Shown here piece after piece: positions 6,708-13,396 of a DNA stretch of 22,198 nucleotides (position 1 is the first letter of the stretch; the number at the start of each line of letters is the position of its first letter). The translations under genes and the position numbers were made by a program. Source of the DNA: DASSJM01 sp049587975 (GTDB lineage: Bacteria > Actinomycetota > UBA4738 > HRBIN12). The stretch is taken from contig JBAVEY010000204.1 in the NCBI GenBank assembly GCA_049587975.1, positions 1 through 22,198 of the forward strand, given 5' to 3'. The notes below the pieces were generated by a model. It worked only from the letters and a program-made list of their open reading frames with translations, made no database searches and was not told the DNA's origin.

Positions 6708-7877
6708 TCAGATCCCCTCAAGCCTTGAGAGTAGCCCGGCGAGCAGCGAGATTCGAGGAACGATGCTCGACAGGTCGAGCCACTCGTTCGGCCCGTGATC
6801 GTCGCCGCCGATCGGGCCCAACCCGTCGAGGGATGGAACCCCCGCCCCGGAGGTCGTATTGGCGTCCGAGGCGCCGCCCGTCGCCGCGTCCTTCAGTTCG
6901 AACCCCAGCTCCGCCGCGACCTGGGTCGCGAGGGCCGCGAGCTTGGCGCCGCCCTCCTTCTTCTCCATCGGCCGATGCCACCCGTTGCTGACCGTGGTCA
7001 CGGTCACGTCCGGAACGGCGTGCTCGTTCGCGATCCGCTCCACGGCGGCGCCGGCTTGCTCGAACGTGCTCTCCTGCGGGGACCGCACGTCGACCTCGAG
7101 GACGCAGCGCTCCGCGACGACGTTGGGCCGCGTTCCGCCGTGCACAACGCCCACGTTCACGGTCACGCCGGGCCAGCGGCCGTTCAGCGCCTGCAGGGCC
7201 ACCGTCTTGTGCGCGGCCTCCAGGATCGCGCTCCGCCCACGCTCTGGCTCGACCCCGGCGTGGGCGGAGCGCCCCTCGATCTCGAGCCGGACGTCGAGCA
7301 CGCCCTTGCGCGAGGAGACGATGTCGCCGTTCTCACGCGCGCCCTCGAGGACGAGCGCGGCGTCGGCCCGCTTCGCCTCGGCCAGGATGGTCTCGCGCGA
7401 CCACGGCGATCCGATCTCCTCGTCCGGGTTGCAGATGTATGTGATCGTGCCGAAGTCCTCGAACCCCGCGGCCTGCAGCACCTCCACGGCGAAGAAGCCG
7501 GTGAGGAGCCCCCCTTTCATGTCCGTGACGCCCGGGCCGAACGCACGGTTGCCCTCGATGCGGAAGGGGCGTTCGGCCACCGTACCCGGGTCGAAGACCG
7601 TGTCCATGTGTCCGATCATCAGGATCCGCGTGCGGCCGCTCCCTCGCAGACGCCCGATCACGAGGTCGCCGAGCCGCTCATGCCCCCCGGCAGGCTCGTG
7701 CCGGATCCGCTCGACGGCCCAGCCTCCCGCCTCGAACCTGCCCTGGCAGAGGTCCGCGATCCGATCGACCCCGTCGGGCGTGTAGGAGCCACAGTCGATG
7801 TTCACCATCTCGCGGAGCGCATCGATGAAGTCCTCGCGGCGCCCGGCTGCACTCTCGACGAGCCGTGTCGCGTTCAT
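6708..7877 (-). CDS. M20 family metallopeptidase, carboxypeptidase G2/glutamate carboxypeptidase-like
   Basis: The 389-residue enzyme has the two-zinc M20 arrangement: GHMDTV (H90, D92), GPGVTDMKGG (D119, bridging), NPDEEIGS (E153 catalytic base, E154 metal), E178 and a C-terminal GGDDHGPNEW (H361). A dimerisation lid sits at about 190-300, containing SAHAGVEPERGRSA and TVNVGVVHGGTRPNVV. Such enzymes cleave C-terminal amino acids (often glutamate) or acylated amino acids. There is no signal peptide with ATG 7877, so it is predicted to be cytoplasmic. ATG 7877 has a purine-rich GGGGGAG directly upstream. A -10-like TAGGAT sits at 7913-7918 on this strand, giving a short leader. It is the first gene of a peptidase, adenosine-kinase-like and histidine-kinase unit. 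Confidence 0.9.
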   Translation of the reverse strand: MNATRLVESAAGRREDFIDALREMVNIDCGSYTPDGVDRIADLCQGRFEAGGWAVERIRHEPAGGHERLGDLVIGRLRGSGRTRILMIGHMDTVFDPGTVAERPFRIEGNRAFGPGVTDMKGGLLTGFFAVEVLQAAGFEDFGTITYICNPDEEIGSPWSRETILAEAKRADAALVLEGARENGDIVSSRKGVLDVRLEIEGRSAHAGVEPERGRSAILEAAHKTVALQALNGRWPGVTVNVGVVHGGTRPNVVAERCVLEVDVRSPQESTFEQAGAAVERIANEHAVPDVTVTTVSNGWHRPMEKKEGGAKLAALATQVAAELGFELKDAATGGASDANTTSGAGVPSLDGLGPIGGDDHGPNEWLDLSSIVPRISLLAGLLSRLEGI

Positions 7878-7912
7878 CTCCCCCCGCTCTTTGCCGACGA
7901 TCCCGATCGGGC

Positions 7913-7918
7913 ATCCTA
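7913..7918 (-). promoter_or_regulatory. -10-like TAGGAT upstream of the M20 peptidase operon
   Basis: TAGGAT on the minus strand would start transcription near 7906, giving a leader of about 29 nt that includes the G-rich ribosome site before ATG 7877. The -35 region is not recognisable. Confidence 0.35.
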
Positions 7919-7920
7919 CG

Positions 7921-8196
7921 ATGCCGGAACGGTGCGAGCCGGTCCGGTGGCGCTCGCTCGCCGGGTCCGCTCCTCCCAGCGGGAACCCCCCGGCGGTGTG
8001 CGGTTGCCACACGAGCCGCTACGTGCTCATCCGCTACCAGGGCGGCGAGAGCGAGGTGTACGACCTGCGTCGCGACCCGTGGCAGCTCCGCCACGTCGAC
8101 GGCGATCCGTCGCTCGCTCGAACGCGGGCATCGTTGAGCGATCGGCTCGTCCAGGCATGCGTTCCACCGCCACCGAGGTTGACGCTTCGCCGCTGA
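7921..8196 (+). pseudogene. Sulfatase C-terminal remnant
   Basis: From ATG 7921 there is a 91-codon frame. Residues after about 30 read RYVLIRYQGGESEVYDLRRDPWQLRHVDGDP, which is the conserved C-terminal segment of arylsulfatase/choline-sulfatase-like enzymes (usual form: Y-ELYDLxxDPxELxNxAxDP), followed by a helix ASLSDRLVQAC. The catalytic N-terminal two thirds, including the formylglycine CxPxR site and the metal ligands, are missing. Upstream sequence is occupied by the divergent M20 gene and its promoter, so the rest of the gene is gone. This looks like a 3' gene remnant left by deletion, though a small expressed protein cannot be excluded. No ribosome site is evident. Confidence 0.6.
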
Positions 8197-8244
8197 GCGC
8201 GTCGATCTCACGTGGCACCTCGGTGGGCAGCGGGAGATGGCAGG

Positions 8245-8250
8245 TAGCAT
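8245..8250 (+). promoter_or_regulatory. -10 box TAGCAT deciding the start of the PlsC-like gene
   Basis: TAGCAT is followed by 7 nt and GTG 8258. Since the promoter lies inside the longer frame from ATG 8237, the shorter start at 8258 is favoured. Confidence 0.5.
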
Positions 8251-8257
8251 CCGGCTC

Positions 8258-8929
8258 GTGGCTCGACACGGCGATCTGAACGGGTGGTGGCGGTTCGGCA
8301 TCGCCGTCGTCGGCTTCTTCTCGTGGATCTTGTTCAGACTTCGCGTCGAGGGAGCGGGTCGGGTTCCCTCGGCGGGTCCCGCGATCGTGGCCGGCAACCA
8401 CGTCTCGGCGCTGGACGGCGTCGTCCTCGCGCTCACCACCAGCTCGCACGGCCGGCGGATGACCCGGTTCCTGGTCGCGGCCGAGTTCTTCCGGAAGATC
8501 CGATTCGGCTGGGCCCTCCGCCTGTACCGGCAGATCCCGCTCCGGCGCGGACAACGCGATCAGGGCGCTCTCGACGTGGCGATCGAGACGGTCCGCGCAG
8601 GCGCGCTCGCGGGGATCTTCCCCGAGGGGACGGTCAACCCGGAACCGGAGACGGGTCTGTTGCGGGGACGCAACGGCGCCGCTCGGATCGCGCTCACGAC
8701 CGGTGCGCCGGTCGTCCCGGTCGGCATCTGGGGGACCAATGATCGCTGGCCCAAGTCCGGCCTGCACTTCCGGCGTTCGTGGCGACCGGTGGTCGCGATC
8801 TCCTACGGCGAGCCGATCGCGCCCAAGGGCGACGCCGACGTCCCGGAGGACCTCCAGGCCTTCACCGAGCTCATGATGGTCGCGGTTGCCGCTCAGGCGG
8901 AAAGGGCGAGGGAGCTCGCCGGAAGGTAG
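8258..8929 (+). CDS. 1-acyl-sn-glycerol-3-phosphate acyltransferase-like (PlsC family)
   Basis: The protein has 223 residues from GTG 8258; a longer form from ATG 8237 would add seven. The LPLAT motifs are clear: NHVSALD (H48, D53; HX4D), LRLYRQIPLRRGQ (residues 87-99, motif II), FPEGT (121-125, motif III) and APVVPVGIWG (150-159, motif IV). A hydrophobic helix (about 14-26) with an amphipathic flank suggests peripheral or monotopic membrane attachment. The reaction transfers an acyl chain to the sn-2 position of lysophosphatidic acid, feeding phospholipid and triacylglycerol synthesis. The exact acceptor is not certain. The gene is alone, preceded by the sulfatase remnant and converging on rtcB with 51 bp between stops. 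Confidence 0.88.
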   Translation: MARHGDLNGWWRFGIAVVGFFSWILFRLRVEGAGRVPSAGPAIVAGNHVSALDGVVLALTTSSHGRRMTRFLVAAEFFRKIRFGWALRLYRQIPLRRGQRDQGALDVAIETVRAGALAGIFPEGTVNPEPETGLLRGRNGAARIALTTGAPVVPVGIWGTNDRWPKSGLHFRRSWRPVVAISYGEPIAPKGDADVPEDLQAFTELMMVAVAAQAERARELAGR

Positions 8930-8980
8930 ATCGATCACAGGGGAGCATCGGCCGAGGTTCCCCTCGTGCAGCATGGAGTG

Positions 8981-10426
8981 TCAGCCTTTCACGACTCCTA
9001 CGGGACGGAGCCGCGCGACGATCCCAGAGAGCCCCGCCCCCTCGCACGAGCGCACGACCTCGGAGACGTCCTTGTACGCGTACGGAGCCTCCTCCGCGAG
9101 GAGGCTCACGTGCGCGGGCGCGAGGGTGATCCCCTGCTGCTCGAGCGAGCGCGCGAGCTCGTCGCCGCTCATCATCCTCTTCGCCTTCGTTCGCGACATC
9201 GCGCGGCCGGCCCCGTGACACGTCGAGGAGAACGATCGCTCCGCCGAGGATCCAAGACCCACCAAGACGTAGGAAGCCGTACCCATGCTGCCGGGGATCA
9301 GGACCGGCTGCCCGATGCCCCGATACCGGGAGGGAAGCTCGTGGTGACCCGGACCGAGCGCTCGGGTGGCGCCCTTGCGATGCACGCATAAGCGCATCCG
9401 TCGGTCCCTCACCTCGTGGTCCTCGACCTTCGCCAGGTTGTGGGACACGTCGTAGACGAGGGAGAGGCCCATGGACCCCGGAGCACGGTGGAGCACGGTT
9501 CCGAACGCGACGCGGACCCCGTGGGCGAGCACATGACGGTTCGCTCTGGCGAAGTTCGCGGCCGCGTTCATCGCTCCGAGGTAGGACATCGCTGCCTCGT
9601 GCGAGAACGGCACACATGCGAGCTGCCGGTCGGGGACCTCGATCCCGAGCTCGTGGGTGAGCCCGTCCATGACCTTCACGTGATCCGTGCAGACCTGATG
9701 CCCCAGGCCACGCGAGCCCGAGTGGATCATCACGCACACCTGGCCCACGAACAGCCCCATCACCTCGGCCGCCGAAGGCTCGTGGACCTCGTCCACGACC
9801 TGGACCTCGAGGAAGTGGTTCCCGGCGCCGAGCGATCCGAGCTGCGACGAGCCGCGATCCAGGGCCCGGTCCGAGACCTCCTCCGGCCGAGCGTCCTCCA
9901 GCACACCGGCGTCCTCGCAGAGCTCCGCGTCCTGTTCGAAGCCCACGCCTCGGGTCAACGGGAATCCGACACCCTCACGTAGCACCCGCACGACCTCGCT
10001 CCGGCTGAGCCGGATGAGTCCCTTCGTCCCCACCCCTCGCGGGATCCCACGGCCGAGCGCCCCCATGAGCTCCCGGATCACCGGCCGCACCTCCTGCTCC
10101 CACGTGAGGTCCGAACGCAACAGCCGGACGCCGCAGGCGATGTCGAACCCGACGCCGCCGGGTGAGATCACGCCGGATGACCCGATATCGGTCGCGGCGA
10201 CGCCACCGATCGGGAACCCGTACCCGCGATGGATGTCCGGCATCGCGTACGAGGCCTTCACGAGTCCGGGCAGCGTCGCCACGTTCGCTACCTGGAGCAC
10301 GGCCTGGTCGTCCATGGCGGCGCGGAAGAGCTCCTCGGAGCCGTAGACGATGCCGTGGACCCGCATCCCCGGGACGGTCCCGACGGGCACTTCCCACGCG
10401 AACGGTTCGATCTGCCGTGGTTCCAC
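8981..10426 (-). CDS. rtcB: RtcB family tRNA-splicing/RNA-repair ligase
   Basis: The 481-residue protein is a full-length RtcB. It keeps the manganese and guanylylation residues: GGVGFDIACGVR (D95, C98), SLGAGNHFLEVQ (N203, H204), HSGSRGLG (H235), VYDVSHNLAK (H329) and STCHGAGRAMSR with the GMP-accepting H404. RtcB joins 2',3'-cyclic phosphate or 3'-phosphate RNA ends to 5'-OH ends using GTP. GTG 10426 begins 9 nt after the archease stop, with a GAGGTGA ribosome site overlapping that stop region, so the genes are co-transcribed and probably coupled. No intein is present. Archease as the immediate upstream neighbour fits its known role as RtcB activator. Confidence 0.96.
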   Translation of the reverse strand: MEPRQIEPFAWEVPVGTVPGMRVHGIVYGSEELFRAAMDDQAVLQVANVATLPGLVKASYAMPDIHRGYGFPIGGVAATDIGSSGVISPGGVGFDIACGVRLLRSDLTWEQEVRPVIRELMGALGRGIPRGVGTKGLIRLSRSEVVRVLREGVGFPLTRGVGFEQDAELCEDAGVLEDARPEEVSDRALDRGSSQLGSLGAGNHFLEVQVVDEVHEPSAAEVMGLFVGQVCVMIHSGSRGLGHQVCTDHVKVMDGLTHELGIEVPDRQLACVPFSHEAAMSYLGAMNAAANFARANRHVLAHGVRVAFGTVLHRAPGSMGLSLVYDVSHNLAKVEDHEVRDRRMRLCVHRKGATRALGPGHHELPSRYRGIGQPVLIPGSMGTASYVLVGLGSSAERSFSSTCHGAGRAMSRTKAKRMMSGDELARSLEQQGITLAPAHVSLLAEEAPYAYKDVSEVVRSCEGAGLSGIVARLRPVGVVKG

Positions 10427-10435
10427 GGGCTCACC

Positions 10436-10858
10436 TCAGACGTCCAGGAACACGCGCACCTCGGTCCCGGCCACAGGCCGGTGGACGACCTGCACCTGGT
10501 GGTACGTGGCCGCCTTGACCCCGATGCCGTCCGGCGGCGCGACGAGCGGCACGGTCTCGACCTCGGCGATCGCGTCGCGCTCGGAGACCGCGATCACGAC
10601 CAGCTCGGCGAACCCGACCGACTCGGCCTCGTGCAGCCAGATCAGCTCGTTCAGGAAGGCAACGAGCAAACTCGCCTCGTCGCAGGCGGCGACGTTCACG
10701 ACACGTCGTCGCCCAGATCCACGGAGACCGATCCCCATCACCTCGATCAGTGCGCGGGCGGCGTGCTCGAAGGCTTCCGGCATCGAGGGAGCCCACGCGC
10801 GGATCCCCAGATCGGCCGTGTGCTCGAGGAGCTCGGAGCCGGCAGCGCGAGCCTCCAC
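10436..10858 (-). CDS. Archease, RtcB activator
   Basis: The 140-residue protein has the archease pattern: LLEHTADLGIRAWAP near the N-terminus (D16 metal ligand), LLVAFLNELIWLHE at 64-77, VKAATYHQVQV at 114-124, and a closing VRVFLDV with D139 as the C-terminal metal ligand. Archease binds a divalent metal, is known to speed guanylylation of RtcB, and lets it use other nucleotides. GTG 10858 is the only sensible start, and the G-rich sequence upstream is a weak ribosome site. It lies 18 nt downstream of the hydrolase gene and 9 nt upstream of rtcB. The pairing supports both assignments. Confidence 0.93.
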   Translation of the reverse strand: MEARAAGSELLEHTADLGIRAWAPSMPEAFEHAARALIEVMGIGLRGSGRRRVVNVAACDEASLLVAFLNELIWLHEAESVGFAELVVIAVSERDAIAEVETVPLVAPPDGIGVKAATYHQVQVVHRPVAGTEVRVFLDV

Positions 10859-10876
10859 GCGACACCACCCCCAGGT

Positions 10877-11608
10877 TCAGCCGAGACCGGTCCCCAGCAC
10901 GGCCCCGCGGGCGCCACCGGGCGCAGCGAGATGCGCGTGGAACCATCGGGCGGCGAGATCGGCGACCCGCTCCAGCGCGCCCTGCTCCTCGAACAGATGG
11001 GTGGCGCCCGGGATCACCTCGAGCCGGGTCTCACCCGGGATGGCCCGCTGCGCCTGGCGGTTCAGCTCGAGGACGTCGCGATCGGCACCACCGACGATCA
11101 GCAACGTCGGTGCCGTGACGTTCTCGAGCGCTCGGCCCGCGAGATCCGGGCGACCACCTCGAGAGACCACCGCCCAGATGCCGGGGGCCTCCACCGCGGC
11201 CACGAGCGCCGCCGCCGCCCCCGTGCTGGCGCCGAACAGACCGACCGGCAGGTGACCAAGGCCAGGCTCACCGTGAACCCATCCCAGCGCCCCCACCAGC
11301 CGCCGAACGAGGAAGTCGATGTCGAAGACCAGGGACCGGTTATCCGCCTCGTCCTCCGTCAGGAGGTCGAACAGGAGCGTGACGAGCCCCGCCTCCTGCA
11401 GCCGCCTCGCAACCGCGACGTTGCGTGGCGAGTGTCGACTCGAGCCGCTCCCGTGCGCGAACACCACCACGCCCATCTCACCCGTCGGAACGACGAGGTC
11501 CCCGGCGAGTTGGACCGGCCCGACGTCGATCCGCACGGAGCGAGCTCGGGACGGGTGCCCTGCTCCCACTCCCGGGATCTCCACACCTCCGCGCTCCGCG
11601 AACGGCAC
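10877..11608 (-). CDS. Dienelactone-hydrolase-like α/β hydrolase
   Basis: The 243-residue enzyme has an α/β-hydrolase fold: VVVFAHGSGSSRHSPRN (48-63, oxyanion loop), nucleophile elbow GASTG (S128), VGGADRDVL (D176) and PGATHLFEE (H204), so the catalytic triad is complete. The SRHSPRN...LLFDLLTEDE pattern is typical of the DLH-like group that is often fused to or next to a phosphoribosyltransferase domain; here that domain is absent. GTG 11608 is chosen over a GTG at 11638 because a GGAGG lies 5 nt before it. No signal peptide is visible. The gene precedes archease by 18 nt and is probably co-transcribed with it, but no functional link to RNA repair is known. Substrate unknown. Confidence 0.82.
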   Translation of the reverse strand: MPFAERGGVEIPGVGAGHPSRARSVRIDVGPVQLAGDLVVPTGEMGVVVFAHGSGSSRHSPRNVAVARRLQEAGLVTLLFDLLTEDEADNRSLVFDIDFLVRRLVGALGWVHGEPGLGHLPVGLFGASTGAAAALVAAVEAPGIWAVVSRGGRPDLAGRALENVTAPTLLIVGGADRDVLELNRQAQRAIPGETRLEVIPGATHLFEEQGALERVADLAARWFHAHLAAPGGARGAVLGTGLG

Positions 11609-11705
11609 GGCCGCCTCCTTCCGTGGCCCTGCATCCACGGTGCCACACGGACTCGATCGCTGGAAAGGCCGAAGGTCCCTGTTCGAGCGGCGACGCTGCG
11701 AAACG

Positions 11706-11736
11706 GAGGGCCGGCCCGCGGAGCGGGCCGGCCCTC
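11706..11736 (-). terminator. 14-bp palindromic terminator after the sigma-70 gene
   Basis: GAGGGCCGGCCCGC (11706-11719) pairs perfectly with 11723-11736 across a 3-nt loop. It lies 27 bp downstream of the sigma-factor stop and before the hydrolase start, so it separates these two minus-strand units. Only a short T-rich stretch follows on the minus strand. Confidence 0.75.
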
Positions 11737-11763
11737 GGCGTCCTCGGATCTAGGGCGTGACCG

Positions 11764-12696
11764 TCACATCGCGGCGACGGCGGAGATCAGGTTCGAATCG
11801 CGGAGCTTGCGCAAGGCCTCGCGCTCGATCAGCCGGACACGCTCGCCCGACAGCCCCAGCACCTTGCCCGTCTCGCGCAGCGACAAGGGCTGCCCGTTCT
11901 CCAGGCCGTACCGGAGCGCGACGACGTGGCGCTCGCGCTCGTCCAGCACGCGGTCGACCGCCGTCCCGATCTCCTCGCGGAGCAGGGCATCCTCGACCTC
12001 GTTGAACGCGGCGTCCGAGTCGACCTCCTCGATCAGGTCGCCGAGCTCGGTGTCCTCGCCCACGGGCGACTGGAGCGACAGCGGTTCGCGGCGGCCCATC
12101 TCGGTCAGGTCGTCGATCTCGTCGACCGTGGTGTCGAGCGCCTTCGCGAGCTCGTCGCGGCTGGGCTCCCGTCCCATCGTCTGGGCGAACTGGAACCGCG
12201 TGCGGTTGAGCTTGCGCAGGCGATCGTGGATGTGGACCGGAAGGCGGATCGAACGCGACCGATCGGCGATCGCGCGCGTGATGCCCTGGCGGATCCACCA
12301 CGTCGCGTAGGTCGAGAACTTGAAGCCACGGCGCCAGTCGAACAGCTCGACGGCGCGCATCAGCCCGATGTTGCCCTCCTGGATCAGGTCGAGCAGCGGC
12401 AGTCCCTGGCCCTGGTACTTGCGGGCGACCGAGACGACCAGTCGCAGGTTGGCCATGATGAACCGCTGTCGGGCCGCTTCGGCCTTCCTGACCTCCTGGC
12501 GGGCCTTCATGATCGACCGTTCCGAGCGCAGGCGACCGGCGCGGAGCCGCTCCTCCGCCTCCTTGCCGTGCTCGATCAGGATGGCGAGCTCGACCTCCTC
12601 CTCCTTGGTGAGGAGTGGCTCGCGCGCCGCCGCCTCCAGGTACAGGCGGAGGTCGTCGGCGTCATCCGTGCCGAGCGGGCGTGCGGGTTCTGGCAT
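11764..12696 (-). CDS. RNA polymerase sigma-70 factor, group 2 (SigA/SigB-like, no region 1.1)
   Basis: The 310-residue protein has region 1.2 (DDLRLYLEAAAREPLLT), region 2 (ANLRLVVSVARKYQGQGLPLLDLIQEGNIGLMRAV, then FDWRRGFKFSTYATWWIRQGITRAI for -10 recognition and melting), region 3 (IRLPVHIHDRLRKLNR) and region 4 with a helix-turn-helix (SLRETGKVLGLSGERVRLIEREALRKLR). Region 1.1 is missing, so it is group 2 or a short primary factor. It should recognise promoters with TAnnnT -10 boxes like those found in this window. ATG 12696 has GGAGGAGAG upstream. A -35/-10 pair lies at 12849-12854 and 12825-12830, giving a leader of about 120 nt. The non-conserved linker at 44-75 is long and charged. 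Confidence 0.93.
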   Translation of the reverse strand: MPEPARPLGTDDADDLRLYLEAAAREPLLTKEEEVELAILIEHGKEAEERLRAGRLRSERSIMKARQEVRKAEAARQRFIMANLRLVVSVARKYQGQGLPLLDLIQEGNIGLMRAVELFDWRRGFKFSTYATWWIRQGITRAIADRSRSIRLPVHIHDRLRKLNRTRFQFAQTMGREPSRDELAKALDTTVDEIDDLTEMGRREPLSLQSPVGEDTELGDLIEEVDSDAAFNEVEDALLREEIGTAVDRVLDERERHVVALRYGLENGQPLSLRETGKVLGLSGERVRLIEREALRKLRDSNLISAVAAM

Positions 12697-12824
12697 GAAC
12701 TCACTCTCCTCCTCGAAGCCCCCATGTGGAGCGTGCTTCGCCCCTCGGAGGGGTCTTCGGGACCATTCTCAGTCGACAGGGCCCCGGGCACACGAACATC
12801 GGCCTCCCCGGGCCACCGGGAGCC

Positions 12825-12854
12825 ATGCTATCCGCACCCCGGTCTTCCTGTAAA
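12825..12854 (-). promoter_or_regulatory. Sigma-70-type promoter of the sigma-factor gene
   Basis: On the minus strand TTTACA (12849-12854) and TAGCAT (12825-12830) are separated by 18 nt. This is the best -35/-10 pair in the window. Transcription would start near 12818, about 120 nt before ATG 12696. The leader contains a CCCCTCCGAGGGG hairpin. Confidence 0.55.
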
Positions 12855-12972
12855 GCCGACACACATGTAGACATCGTGGAGATACCCAGTATTCCCGAGA
12901 TCCGTGCCTGCCCTCCGCACAGCCCGGAACGCCGCGGAGAGTTCATCCCCCGGCCCCTGCCTCGTCCTCCTA

Positions 12973-13000
12973 CCGACATCCGACTCGGTTTGCATGTCGG
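12973..13000. repeat. 7-bp inverted repeat upstream of the small acidic gene
   Basis: CCGACAT (12973-12979) pairs with ATGTCGG (12994-13000) across a 14-nt loop that contains CCGACTCGG. It ends 11 nt before the ribosome site of the gene at 13023. It could be an operator or an mRNA 5' hairpin. The remaining part of 12697-12972 shows no gene apart from the sigma-factor promoter. Confidence 0.4.
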
Positions 13001-13022
13001 GGTCCGGATGGAAGGAGGCGGC

Positions 13023-13202
13023 ATGGACCGCGACACGCTGCAGGACGACCCCGACGAGATCCTCGGGCCGCGACCGAACTTCGAACCGATCGGCGAGTGG
13101 GACTGGGAGCCACCGCTCGGGACGGCCCTGCCGGACCCGCGCTCGGCCGACGAGCCGGAGGACGGGGACGGGGAAGAGGACGCAGACGGGGACGGGGACT
13201 AG
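13023..13202 (+). CDS. Small acidic hypothetical protein (59 aa)
   Basis: ATG 13023 is preceded 4 nt upstream by AAGGAGG, a near-ideal ribosome site, so translation is likely. The product is MDRDTLQDDPDEILGPRPNF, then a WDW-containing central stretch, then a C-terminal run of Asp, Gly and Glu (DGDGEEDADGDGD). It is very acidic, has no cysteine and no membrane segment, and looks largely disordered. The acidic tail is encoded by an imperfect GACGGGGACGGG repeat at about 13161-13199. A strong 13-bp terminator follows 23 bp later, and a hairpin lies before the ribosome site, so it is a compact monocistronic unit. No family is recognised. It could be a metal/nucleic-acid mimic or a regulator, but nothing proves this. 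Confidence 0.65.
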   Translation: MDRDTLQDDPDEILGPRPNFEPIGEWDWEPPLGTALPDPRSADEPEDGDGEEDADGDGD

Positions 13203-13225
13203 CTTCCTCCCGACTTCCCCCGAAG

Positions 13226-13261
13226 GCATGAGGGGGCGGTCCCCGAGGCGCCCCCTCATGC
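13226..13261 (+). terminator. 13-bp stem-loop terminator after the small acidic gene
   Basis: GCATGAGGGGGCG (13226-13238) pairs perfectly with 13249-13261 across a 10-nt loop. It lies 23 bp after the TAG of the 59-residue gene. No T-run follows. Confidence 0.75.
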
Positions 13262-13383
13262 TCCGCTCGGATCCTTCGGTCTCCGCGTCGGTGCTCCACG
13301 ACGGTCACCCGGACGCACGAGTGGGACATGTTTCGGGTGACGAAGCGCTTCACGCACCCCGCGCACGTCCAGAGCGGCTGCTT
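13239..13383 (-). pseudogene. Zinc-ribbon N-terminal remnant (DUF5655-associated type)
   Basis: On the minus strand, just after the stop of the propeller gene, a frame without a start codon encodes KQPLWTCAGCVKRFVTRNM and then SHSCVRVTVVEHRRGD. The W-T-C-x-x-C-x-x-x-F...S-H-x-C pattern is that of the short zinc-ribbon found at the N-terminus of DUF5655-family proteins. The similarity stops near 13240, inside the terminator, and the domain that normally follows is missing. There is no ATG or GTG before the motif and no ribosome site. I read it as a decayed gene fragment; the assignment rests on motif memory only. Confidence 0.5.
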
Positions 13384-13396
13384 CGCAGCCCCGGAC

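Noticed and set aside
8237..8257. ATG 8237 as the start of the PlsC-like gene
   Set aside because: The -10 box TAGCAT at 8245-8250 lies inside this extension and points to GTG 8258.
6795..8279. 494-codon open frame on the plus strand
   Set aside because: It is antisense to the M20 peptidase, which has all its metal ligands.
8939..8964. AGGGGA...TCCCCT as a bidirectional terminator between PlsC and rtcB
   Set aside because: The stem is only 6 bp with a large loop and no T-run, too weak to report as a feature.
10229..12310. 693-codon open frame on the plus strand
   Set aside because: It runs antisense to rtcB, archease, hydrolase and the sigma factor, whose minus-strand products are clear family members. 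Long antisense frames are expected at this GC content.
13161..13199. GACGGGGACGGG repeats as a possible CRISPR or tandem-repeat element
   Set aside because: The repeats are short, have no unique spacers and encode the acidic tail of the 59-residue protein.
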